DNA from: Cryomorphaceae bacterium BACL29 MAG-121220-bin8
GTDB lineage: Bacteria; Bacteroidota; Bacteroidia; Flavobacteriales; Flavobacteriaceae
Length of the DNA stretch: 64,000 nt
Assembly (NCBI GenBank): GCA_905181705.1
Contig: CAJIYP010000002.1
Coordinates: forward strand, 169,222-233,221
Direction: 5' to 3'
Positions 9,070 to 17,378 of this stretch are shown one piece after another. Position 1 is the first letter of the stretch. Each line of letters begins with the position of its first letter. The translations under genes were made by a program, and so were the position numbers. The notes beneath the pieces were generated by a model, which was given only the letters and a program-made list of their open reading frames with translations, made no database searches and was not told the DNA's origin.

Positions 9070-10082
9070 TGAAAATTGCTGTAGTTATCCTTAACTGGAA
9101 TGGACTTAAACTTTTAAAAGAGTTTTTACCAAGTGTAGTAAATTATTCTGATGACAATCCAATTTATATAATTGATAATCACTCTGATGATTTATCTCTA
9201 GATTACATTAAAGCAAATTATCCCAATATAAATATCATTTTAAATGCTGAAAACTTCGGCTATGCTAAAGGATATAATGAAGGATTAAAGGAGGTTAATG
9301 AAGAGGTTTATTGTTTATTAAACAACGATGTTGAGGTTACTAAAGGATGGCTTGATCCAGTTATAAAAGAGTTTAGTTCTAACAAATTAATATCAGTAAT
9401 ACAACCAAAAATATTAGATTACAAAAATAAGAATAAGTTTGAACACGCTGGTGCTGCTGGTGGGTTTATAGATTATTATGGATATCCATATTGTAGAGGA
9501 AGAGTCTTTGATGAAGTTGAACATGATAATGGTCAATACGATCAAGACATTGATATTTTCTGGGCATCAGGTGCTTGTTTTTTTATTAAAAAAGAAGTTT
9601 TTAATAATTTAGAAGGATTCGATGAGAATTTTTATTGTCATATGGAAGAAATTGATCTATGTTGGAGAATTACAAATCATAATCCTGATTTAAAAAAAAA
9701 ATTTGTTTATAAAAGTATTGTCTATCACTTAGGGGGCGGATCTCTTAGTTATAATGATCCTAAAAAACTTTATTATAATATAAGAAATCATTCCTATATG
9801 TTAATTAAAAACACCAATATTTCTCAATTTTACTCACTTAGATTATGGGTAATTGGAAGGATTAATTTGTTATTACTATTGTATTATATTTCTTCTACAA
9901 AATTTTTATTTGTAAAAAAATATTTTAAACTGTGGAGTTCTTTAAACTTTGCCCAACAACAACATAAATATTTTTTATTAAGAAAAAACAATAATACACC
10001 TAAATATTACGTTATTAAATCAATTATATACAATTATTTAATTTTAAAAAAAAGAAAATATTCTGAATTAAATAAGAGTTAA
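9069..10082 (+). CDS. Glycosyltransferase family 2
   Basis: The GT-A fold enzyme transfers a sugar from a nucleotide sugar, probably to a cell-surface glycan. It starts AVVILNWNGLKLL, has the nucleotide-binding YIIDNHSDD near residues 34-42 and NAENFGYAKGYNEGL near 59-73. The metal-binding stretch LLNNDVEV lies at 83-90 (N-N-D in place of a strict DxD), and the acceptor-side motif is HMEEIDLCWR. A hydrophobic segment near 258-275 (VIGRINLLLLLYYIS) may dock it to the inner membrane. This rhamnosyltransferase-like pattern (WbbL type) is common, but donor and acceptor cannot be told. It is translationally coupled to the upstream HsdR-N-like gene. Confidence 0.87.
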   Translation: MKIAVVILNWNGLKLLKEFLPSVVNYSDDNPIYIIDNHSDDLSLDYIKANYPNINIILNAENFGYAKGYNEGLKEVNEEVYCLLNNDVEVTKGWLDPVIKEFSSNKLISVIQPKILDYKNKNKFEHAGAAGGFIDYYGYPYCRGRVFDEVEHDNGQYDQDIDIFWASGACFFIKKEVFNNLEGFDENFYCHMEEIDLCWRITNHNPDLKKKFVYKSIVYHLGGGSLSYNDPKKLYYNIRNHSYMLIKNTNISQFYSLRLWVIGRINLLLLLYYISSTKFLFVKKYFKLWSSLNFAQQQHKYFLLRKNNNTPKYYVIKSIIYNYLILKKRKYSELNKS

Positions 10083-10109
10083 ATTAATGAATTAGTACAG
10101 ATATTTTAC

Positions 10110-10117
10110 TAAATTTG
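10110..10117 (+). promoter_or_regulatory. -7 promoter box (TAAATTTG) for the OmpA-like gene
   Basis: An exact TAnnTTTG match sits 28 bases before the ATG at 10146, in the gap after the glycosyltransferase. The -33 region shows no clear TTG. A terminator closes the single gene that follows, which fits an independent transcription unit. Confidence 0.5.
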
Positions 10118-10145
10118 AAAACTTAAACAAATTAAAATAATAAAC

Positions 10146-11003
10146 ATGAAAAAAATATTTTTAACACTTTTTACACTGTCGATTTTATTTCCTTCTTGTA
10201 TTTCTCAAAAGAAATATGCTGCACTTGAAGCTATGAACCAGCAAAGTAAAGATTTACTAAATTCAGCTACTGTAAAACTTAATAGTTGTATTGATGAAAA
10301 GGCTGGTGCTGAAGCTGAATTAAAAACATTAAAAGAACAGGTTACTTTTTTATCTAATAACAATCAAGATTTAATTAATACTATGGGTAATCTTACTACC
10401 CTATCTCAAAAAGGAGCAGATAATCTTGAAAAATCTCTTGAAAGTATGAAAGAGAAAGATTTAACTATTAATACTATGCGCGATGCTGTAACAAGAAGAG
10501 ACTCTGTAACTTTAGCGTTAGTAACAAGTCTTAAAGGTACTTTTATAGATATTAATGACAAAGATATTGAGATTAATGTTGAGAAAGGTGTTGTATTTAT
10601 TTCAATTTCTGATAAATTACTTTTTAACAGCGGAAGTTATGTTGTTTCTGAAAGAGCAAAAGAGGTTTTGGGTAAAGTTGCTAAAGTAGTTTTAGACAAA
10701 CCTGAGATAGAGTTTTTAGTTGAAGGTCACACTGACGACCAATCAATTCAAAATGAAGTTCTTTTAGACAACTGGGATTTAAGTGTTAAAAGAGCAACTT
10801 CTGTAGTAAGAGTTTTACAAAATGACTTTGGTGTTCAGCCTGAAAGAATGACTGCTGCTGGAAGAAGTTATTATGTGCCTGTTGTAGATAATGATACTCC
10901 TGAAAATAGATCTAAAAATAGAAGAACTAGAATTGTTGTTCTTCCAAAATTAGATCAATTTTATGATCTTATTGAACAAGGTATGAAAGCGGCAAGCAAC
11001 TAG
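10146..11003 (+). CDS. OmpA family outer-membrane lipoprotein
   Basis: This is a peptidoglycan-anchoring lipoprotein. The signal peptide ends in the lipobox FPSC, with Cys18 as the lipidated residue. Residues about 25-115 are rich in Ala, Glu, Lys and Leu and look like a coiled coil, giving a periplasmic spacer. The OmpA C-terminal domain (about 145-270) carries FLVEGHTDDQS near 195 and NRSKNRRTRIVV near 257; the Asp and Arg of these motifs bind diaminopimelate. It has its own -7 box and a strong intrinsic terminator, so it is a monocistronic unit. It resembles Pal more than a true OmpA barrel, since no N-terminal beta-barrel is present. Confidence 0.92.
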   Translation: MKKIFLTLFTLSILFPSCISQKKYAALEAMNQQSKDLLNSATVKLNSCIDEKAGAEAELKTLKEQVTFLSNNNQDLINTMGNLTTLSQKGADNLEKSLESMKEKDLTINTMRDAVTRRDSVTLALVTSLKGTFIDINDKDIEINVEKGVVFISISDKLLFNSGSYVVSERAKEVLGKVAKVVLDKPEIEFLVEGHTDDQSIQNEVLLDNWDLSVKRATSVVRVLQNDFGVQPERMTAAGRSYYVPVVDNDTPENRSKNRRTRIVVLPKLDQFYDLIEQGMKAASN

Positions 11004-11020
11004 TATTTATTTGATATTTT

Positions 11021-11052
11021 AAAAAACACATCTTTGAGATGTGTTTTTTTTT
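11021..11052 (+). terminator. Intrinsic terminator after the OmpA-like gene
   Basis: A perfect 13-base-pair inverted repeat (11021-11033 with 11037-11049), loop TTG, leads into a run of T. It is the strongest terminator in the window. Confidence 0.93.
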
Positions 11053-11138
11053 GCTTAACTAACTCATATTAAAAAACTTTATAAAGATTTATTTAATACC
11101 CAATTAAATAGTCGACATTTGCACCCTTAATTAAGAAA

Positions 11139-12884
11139 ATGGGTAATTTTAAAGATTTAGGTATTAATAAAGGACTTTTAAAGTCAATTGAAGAATTAGG
11201 TTTTGAATCCCCTACTCCAGTTCAAGAACAGGCAATCCCAATATTATTAAAAGACAAAACTGATTTAATAGCCTTGGCGCAAACTGGAACTGGAAAGACT
11301 GCAGCCTTTGGACTTCCAAGTATCCAACAAATTGATCCTAAAATTAAAAATGTTCAAACAATTATATTGTGTCCTACTAGAGAACTTTGTATTCAAATTT
11401 CTAAAGATCTTTTAACCTACTCTAAATATTTAGATTATGTTAAAATTGTTGCAGTTTATGGTGGAACTAGTATTGAAAATCAAATAAAATCTATTAAAAA
11501 AGGTGTTCAAATTGTAGTTGGCACACCTGGAAGAACAAAAGACTTAATCAAAAGAAGAGTTTTGAAATTAGATATTGTTAATAGAGTAGTTTTAGATGAA
11601 GCTGATGAAATGCTTAGTATGGGTTTTAAAGAAGATTTAAACTATATTTTAGATACTACTTCAGAGAATAGACAAACTATGCTTTTTTCTGCTACTATGT
11701 CTAGGGAAGTTAGGTCCATTTCTAAAAAGTTCATGAAAGACTCTAAAGAAATAACTGTTGAAAAATTAAATTCTGGAGCAAAAAATGTAGAACATCATGT
11801 CTACAACGTAAATTCTCGAGACAAATACGATACTTTAAAAAGAATAGCGGATTTCAACCCCAGTATTTATGGAATAGTATTTTGTAGGACTAGAAGAGAA
11901 ACTCAAGATATAGCTAATAAATTTATGAATGATGGCTATAATGCTGATGCAATTCATGGGGAATTATCTCAAAGTCAAAGAGATGAGGTAATGTCCAGGT
12001 TTAGAGACAAATCATTACAAATATTAATTGCAACTGACGTTGCAGCGAGAGGTTTAGATGTTGATAGTTTAACTCATGTTATCAATTATTCTCTTCCTGA
12101 TGATCCTGAAGTTTACACACATAGAAGTGGACGTACCGGAAGGGCAGGTAAAAATGGAATTTCAATTGCTATTTCAAATTCAAGAGAAGGAAGAAAATTA
12201 AAGTCTATAGAAAATAAATCTCAAATTAATTTTATTAGAAAAGATGTTCCATCAGGAAAAGAAATATGCTCAAAACAACTTTTTAAATTAATTGAGAAAA
12301 TTGAAAAAGTTAAAGTTGATGAAAAACAAATTGAACCATTTCTCCCTGATATTTATTCAAAACTTGAATGGCTATCCAGAGAAGATTTAATAAAGCATTT
12401 TGTTTCTGCAGAATTTAATAAATTTTTAGATTATTATAATAAATCTAAAGATATTAAGAGTGAAAGTAAAAAGGCAGATAAATCCTTTGGAGAAAGATTA
12501 AGAAGAAGAACAGATTTCTCCAACTTATCAATTAATATTGGAAGAAAGAATGGAGTTACTCCTATTGAACTTATTTCTTTAGTTAATAGAGTAGTAAAAT
12601 CAAATGAGATGGAGATTGGTGCTATCGATATAAGAGAATCATATACTATTTTTGAAATTGATAATCAAGTTGAGAAAGATTTAATGAAAAAGATTTCAAA
12701 AGTGGATTTTGATGGTGTAGATTTAATTATAAAAGAATCAAAAGAAAAGGCTGAACGAAAATTTCAAAGAGATAAAAACAACAAATCTAGTTTTAATAAA
12801 GGAAAAAAAAGAAGAGGTGATTTTGATAAAGGCTTTAAAGGAAATTCTGGAAGAAAAAATAAAAAAGGTAGATATAATAATTAA
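11139..12884 (+). CDS. deaD: DEAD-box ATP-dependent RNA helicase (DeaD/DbpA-like)
   Basis: The RNA helicase is likely involved in ribosome assembly and mRNA remodelling at low temperature. All core motifs are present: Q motif SPTPVQEQAIP, motif I AQTGTGKTA, Ia PTRELCIQ, Ib TPGR, II DEAD at about 153-156, III SAT, IV-VI ending HRSGRTGRAG. Residues about 480-555 form a DbpA-type RNA-binding domain (GAIDIRESYTIFEI). The last 30 residues are a Lys/Arg/Gly-rich tail typical of RNA chaperones. A near-consensus box GACATTTG lies at 11114-11121. Its TAA interlocks with the stop of the convergent UvrD/PcrA gene. Confidence 0.93.
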   Translation: MGNFKDLGINKGLLKSIEELGFESPTPVQEQAIPILLKDKTDLIALAQTGTGKTAAFGLPSIQQIDPKIKNVQTIILCPTRELCIQISKDLLTYSKYLDYVKIVAVYGGTSIENQIKSIKKGVQIVVGTPGRTKDLIKRRVLKLDIVNRVVLDEADEMLSMGFKEDLNYILDTTSENRQTMLFSATMSREVRSISKKFMKDSKEITVEKLNSGAKNVEHHVYNVNSRDKYDTLKRIADFNPSIYGIVFCRTRRETQDIANKFMNDGYNADAIHGELSQSQRDEVMSRFRDKSLQILIATDVAARGLDVDSLTHVINYSLPDDPEVYTHRSGRTGRAGKNGISIAISNSREGRKLKSIENKSQINFIRKDVPSGKEICSKQLFKLIEKIEKVKVDEKQIEPFLPDIYSKLEWLSREDLIKHFVSAEFNKFLDYYNKSKDIKSESKKADKSFGERLRRRTDFSNLSINIGRKNGVTPIELISLVNRVVKSNEMEIGAIDIRESYTIFEIDNQVEKDLMKKISKVDFDGVDLIIKESKEKAERKFQRDKNNKSSFNKGKKRRGDFDKGFKGNSGRKNKKGRYNN

Positions 12885-15139
12885 TTATAAATATCATATT
12901 TAGCAAATTTCAATAGTATTCTTTTAACTCCACTAGTTTTAAATTCTACTTCCGCTTTTTTATCAGGTCCTGTCCCTTCTGTTTCGAGTACTTTACCCTT
13001 ACCAAATCTATTATGAATAATTAAGTCTCCTTTATTAATATCTATATAATTGGTACTTTGTATACTTATTGGGGAAGTTTTTTTTAATTCTTTTAATTTA
13101 ATTTTATTCTTAGGTTTTTTAAACCTTATAAAATTGTCATCAATAGCTTTTTCAGAACTAATTATATTGGTATAGGAATTAAAATTTGTAAATCTCTTGT
13201 CAATTTCGTCTATAAATCTACTTGGTTCACAATCGTTTAATTTTCCCCATCTATATCTAGTTTTAGCGTATGTCAAAATAACTTTTTTCTTTGCTCTAGT
13301 TATAGCTACATAAAAAAGTCTTCTTTCTTCTTCTAAATCAGACCTCGTTGTAGAGCTTAATGCTGAAGGAAATAAATCTTCTTCTAATCCTACAACATAA
13401 ACATGATTAAACTCTAGTCCTTTTGCTAAGTGAATTGTCATAAGAGAAACTTTCTTTTCAGTCTCATTAATATCTTTATCGAGTTCAGATGCTAATGCAA
13501 CATCTTCTAAAAATTCATTTAAGCTACCATTTGAACCTACTACTTCTTCTTGTCCTTCTATAAAGTCTTTCATACCATTTAACAATTCCTCAATATTATC
13601 TATTCTAGCGATTGATTCTGGCGTACCCTCAGTTTTTAAAATGTTAATTATTCCTATTCTTTTTAAAACTTCATCAACAATTTCAAATGCATTTAATTTA
13701 ATATTTAATAATTGTAAGCTTTTAATTAACAAAAAGAATTCGTTTAATTTATTTTTTGTTCCTGAATTAATGTTTATTTCAATATTATTTAAACTTCCCA
13801 AGACATTAAATAAACTAATGTTATTTTCATTAGCATATACCAATAATTTATCTAAAGTTGTCTGTCCTATTCCTCTAGTTGGAAAGTTTATTATTCTTTT
13901 AATACTTTCCTCATCATTAGGATTAACAATAACTCTTAAGTATCCTAAAACATCTTTAATTTCCTTTCTTTGATAAAAAGACAGTCCACCATAAACTTGG
14001 TATGAAATATTTTTTCTTCTTAATGCATCTTCAATGGATCTAGATTGAGCATTAGTTCGATACAATACTGCAAATGCATCATTATCTAATTGAAAATTAT
14101 TTATATTTTCATAAATAGATGTTGAGACAAATCTACCCTCTTCGGAATCTGTTATGGATTGATTTATTTCAATTTTCTCACCACTTTCATTTTCTGTCCA
14201 TACTTCTTTATCTAATTTATTTATGTTATTATTTATTACAGAATTAGCAGCGTTAACTATATTTTTAGTAGATCTGTAGTTTTGCTCCAGTCTGTAAACA
14301 GTAGCATTAGAGTAGTCTTTTTGAAAACTTAAAATATTTTCAATATTTGCTCCTCTAAATCCATAAATACTTTGAGCATCATCTCCAACAACGCATAAAT
14401 TTTCATATCTATCAGCTAATGCTTTTACTATTAAGTATTGTGAGTGATTCGTATCTTGATATTCATCTACATGAATATATTTGAATCTTTCTTGATATTT
14501 TGCTAAAACTTCTGGAAATCTGTTAAGTAATTCATTTGTTTTTAATAATAAATCATCAAAATCCATCGCAGAAGCTTTAAAGCATCTGTTGACATATGTT
14601 TGATAAATTTTTCCAAACAAAGGTCTTCTAGACTCATTATCTTGTTGAATAAGCTCCTGGTTAGACAAATATGCTTTGATTGTGACAAGATTATTTTTTA
14701 ATGATGAAATTCTATTTCTTATGTTTTTATATTTGTATAAATCTTTATCAAGTTTTAATTCTTTTATTATTGTAGCAATAAGCCTATCAGAATCTTGAGT
14801 ATCATAAATAGTGAAATTAGATGAATATCCCAATAAATCTGACTCCGATCTTAATATTCTAGCGAAAATAGAATGAAAGGTACCCATCCATAGACTTTTT
14901 GATTTACTTTCACCTACAATGTTAGAAATTCTTGATTTCATTTCTCTAGCAGCTTTATTAGTAAAAGTTAAGGATAATATTGAAAAAGGATCTACTCCCA
15001 TTTCCATTAAATAGGCTATTCTGTAAGTTAGAACTCTAGTTTTTCCAGATCCAGCTCCAGCAATAACCATGATAGGCCCATTCTTGTGTATTGTTGGTAA
15101 TTTTTGAGAGTCGTTTAATTGACTTAGATAGTCTTCCAA
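12881..15139 (-). CDS. pcrA: UvrD/PcrA-type DNA helicase (superfamily 1A)
   Basis: The 752-residue 3'-5' DNA helicase acts in repair and replication restart. It begins LSQLNDSQKLP, with Walker A AGAGSGKT at 27-34, TFTNKAAREMKSRI, motif II DEYQDTN near 227, VVGDDAQSIYGFRGA, YRS, and motif VI VAITRAKKKVIL. The C-terminal Tudor-like segment DLIIHNRFGKGKVLE is typical of PcrA and binds RNA polymerase. The start is TTG at 15139: the preceding in-frame codon is a stop and the next Met lies inside the Walker A region. PcrA and UvrD cannot be told apart with confidence. The stop interlocks with the DEAD-box gene. Confidence 0.93.
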   Translation of the reverse strand: MEDYLSQLNDSQKLPTIHKNGPIMVIAGAGSGKTRVLTYRIAYLMEMGVDPFSILSLTFTNKAAREMKSRISNIVGESKSKSLWMGTFHSIFARILRSESDLLGYSSNFTIYDTQDSDRLIATIIKELKLDKDLYKYKNIRNRISSLKNNLVTIKAYLSNQELIQQDNESRRPLFGKIYQTYVNRCFKASAMDFDDLLLKTNELLNRFPEVLAKYQERFKYIHVDEYQDTNHSQYLIVKALADRYENLCVVGDDAQSIYGFRGANIENILSFQKDYSNATVYRLEQNYRSTKNIVNAANSVINNNINKLDKEVWTENESGEKIEINQSITDSEEGRFVSTSIYENINNFQLDNDAFAVLYRTNAQSRSIEDALRRKNISYQVYGGLSFYQRKEIKDVLGYLRVIVNPNDEESIKRIINFPTRGIGQTTLDKLLVYANENNISLFNVLGSLNNIEININSGTKNKLNEFFLLIKSLQLLNIKLNAFEIVDEVLKRIGIINILKTEGTPESIARIDNIEELLNGMKDFIEGQEEVVGSNGSLNEFLEDVALASELDKDINETEKKVSLMTIHLAKGLEFNHVYVVGLEEDLFPSALSSTTRSDLEEERRLFYVAITRAKKKVILTYAKTRYRWGKLNDCEPSRFIDEIDKRFTNFNSYTNIISSEKAIDDNFIRFKKPKNKIKLKELKKTSPISIQSTNYIDINKGDLIIHNRFGKGKVLETEGTGPDKKAEVEFKTSGVKRILLKFAKYDIYN

Positions 15140-15209
15140 TTAAAATAATTATTTAAAGAATTTTTTAGGTATTTATAACCTTATAAAGTTAATAAATTAT
15201 ATTAGTGTT

Positions 15210-17315
15210 GTGAAAGAAAATTATTTAAATACACCAATAGATTATTTAAAGGGAGTTGGTCCAAATAGAGCTGATTTATTAAAATCAGAATTAAAAATTT
15301 TCACATATAATGATTTGTTATATTTTTTTCCATTTAGATATATTGATAAGACTAAGTATCATAATATATCTGAATTAGAGGATACAAATTCATATGTTCA
15401 GATAATTGGAAAATTTACTAATCTAAGACACTCCGATAATTCTAAAGTTAAAAGATTGATTGGTGTATTTTCAGATGAAAATGGAGAAATTGAAGTGGTT
15501 TGGTTCAGAGGAATCAAATGGATAGAAAAATCTATAAAACTTAATCAAAAGTATGTTTTATATGGAAAAATAAACTTGTTTAATAAAAAGTTTTCAATAG
15601 TTCATCCAGATACTGAATTATTAGAAAAACATACTCAGACATTGAAAAATGCTTTACTTCCTATTTATAGCTCCTCCGAATCATTGTCCGCTAGAGGGAT
15701 TAACAATAAGTTGTTTAGAGATCTTGTATTGAATGTTTTTAAAAACTCTAATAATTCATTTAATGAAAATCTAAACCGAAATATTAACGAAAAATATAAA
15801 CTTATTTCTAAATACGAGGCGTTACTCAATATACATTTCCCAAAAAGCCAATTATTACTAAGTAAATCTCAATTTAGATTAAAATATGAGGAATTTTTTT
15901 TTATTCAATTACAGTTTGTTTTTAAAAATCTAATAAATAAAAATAAATTTAAAGGTTTCAATTTTTCAAAAGTTGGTAGTTTCTTTAATGATTTTTATAA
16001 TAATCATCTAGAATTTAATCTTACAAATGCTCAAAAAAATGTTGTTAGAGAAATAAGAAAAGATTTTTCTAGTAATGCTCAAATGAATAGACTTTTGCAG
16101 GGAGATGTTGGATCAGGAAAAACAATAGTAGCACTACTCTCTTGCTTAATAGCAATTGACAATAATTATCAAACAACTATAATTGCCCCCACTGAGATTT
16201 TAGCTCAGCAACATTACTATAGTATTAGTAATTCAGTTCAAGCATTGGAATTAAATGTTAGAATTTTAACAGGCTCAACTTCTAAAAAAGAAAGAATTGA
16301 ATTATTTGATGAATTAAAAAATGGTCTTATTGATATTTTGATTGGTACTCATGCTATAATTGAAGACAAGGTAATTTTTAAAAATTTAGGTTTAGCAATT
16401 ATTGACGAACAACATCGTTTTGGTGTAGCTCAAAGATCTAAACTTTGGAAAAAGAATTGCACTCCTCCTCACATACTTGTAATGACTGCAACACCAATAC
16501 CAAGAACACTTGCTATGAGTGTTTATGGAGATTTAGACATTTCAATAATTGATGAATTACCCCCTGGAAGAAAGGTTGTTAAAACCGTACATAGAACTGA
16601 CAAAAATCGTTTACAGGTTTTTAAATTTTTAAAAGATGAAATTAAAAAAGGTAGACAAATATATGTTGTTTATCCTTTGATAGAAGAGTCAAAGAAAATG
16701 GATTATAAGGATTTAATGGATGGTTATGAGAGTATTGAAAGAGAGTTTCCTAAAGAACATTATCAAATTAGTATTCTTCACGGAAGAATGAAAACTGAAG
16801 ATAAGAGTTATGAAATGGATAGATTTAAAAATAAAGAAACTCAAATAATGGTGTCTACAACAGTAATTGAGGTTGGTGTTAATATACCTAATGCTTCAGT
16901 AATGGTTATTGAAAGTTCAGAAAGGTTTGGTCTGTCTCAACTTCATCAATTAAGAGGAAGAGTTGGAAGAGGTTCAGAAGATAGTTACTGTATTTTAATG
17001 TCAAAAGAAAAACTAAGTAATGATGCTAGAACAAGAATTAAAACTATGACAGTCACAAATGATGGTTTTAAAATTGCAGAAGTTGACATGAATTTGAGAG
17101 GACCTGGTAATATATTAGGTACTCAACAAAGTGGTCTTTTGAATTTTAAAATCGCTGATATAATTAGAGATAAAGATATTTTAAATTTAGCTAGAGAAGA
17201 TGCTAAAAAGTTAATAGAAAATGATTCTCAGTTAAAACATGCTGAAAATAAAGAAATAAGAGAAGAATACTCTAAGTTAAATAAGAATAGTATTCTTTGG
17301 AAACATATAAGTTAA
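15210..17315 (+). CDS. recG: ATP-dependent DNA helicase RecG
   Basis: RecG remodels stalled replication forks and Holliday junctions. An N-terminal wedge/OB domain (about 55-150, with YVQIIGKFTNLRHSD) precedes the helicase motor: Walker A QGDVGSGKT near 297-305, TEILAQQH, motif II DEQH near 398-401, TATPIPRTLAM, then TVIEVGVNIPNASVMVIE and QLHQLRGRVGRG. The TRG-like C-terminal hook follows (GPGNILGTQQSG). The start is GTG at 15210; there is no better in-frame ATG. A 70-base AT-rich gap separates it from the divergent PcrA gene. Length and motifs are normal. Confidence 0.96.
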   Translation: MKENYLNTPIDYLKGVGPNRADLLKSELKIFTYNDLLYFFPFRYIDKTKYHNISELEDTNSYVQIIGKFTNLRHSDNSKVKRLIGVFSDENGEIEVVWFRGIKWIEKSIKLNQKYVLYGKINLFNKKFSIVHPDTELLEKHTQTLKNALLPIYSSSESLSARGINNKLFRDLVLNVFKNSNNSFNENLNRNINEKYKLISKYEALLNIHFPKSQLLLSKSQFRLKYEEFFFIQLQFVFKNLINKNKFKGFNFSKVGSFFNDFYNNHLEFNLTNAQKNVVREIRKDFSSNAQMNRLLQGDVGSGKTIVALLSCLIAIDNNYQTTIIAPTEILAQQHYYSISNSVQALELNVRILTGSTSKKERIELFDELKNGLIDILIGTHAIIEDKVIFKNLGLAIIDEQHRFGVAQRSKLWKKNCTPPHILVMTATPIPRTLAMSVYGDLDISIIDELPPGRKVVKTVHRTDKNRLQVFKFLKDEIKKGRQIYVVYPLIEESKKMDYKDLMDGYESIEREFPKEHYQISILHGRMKTEDKSYEMDRFKNKETQIMVSTTVIEVGVNIPNASVMVIESSERFGLSQLHQLRGRVGRGSEDSYCILMSKEKLSNDARTRIKTMTVTNDGFKIAEVDMNLRGPGNILGTQQSGLLNFKIADIIRDKDILNLAREDAKKLIENDSQLKHAENKEIREEYSKLNKNSILWKHIS

Positions 17316-17378
17316 TAATTAAAAAAATATTTAAAATTAAATTTTCATAATTGTATCTTTACGTATAATAATTAAAGA

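Noticed and set aside
13641..13973. A 110-residue plus-strand frame inside the PcrA gene, and similar antisense frames in purC, phoH, ilvB, ilvD, lpdA, nhaC and ftsK
   Set aside because: All lie fully within conserved genes on the other strand, show no family pattern and reflect mirrored codon use.
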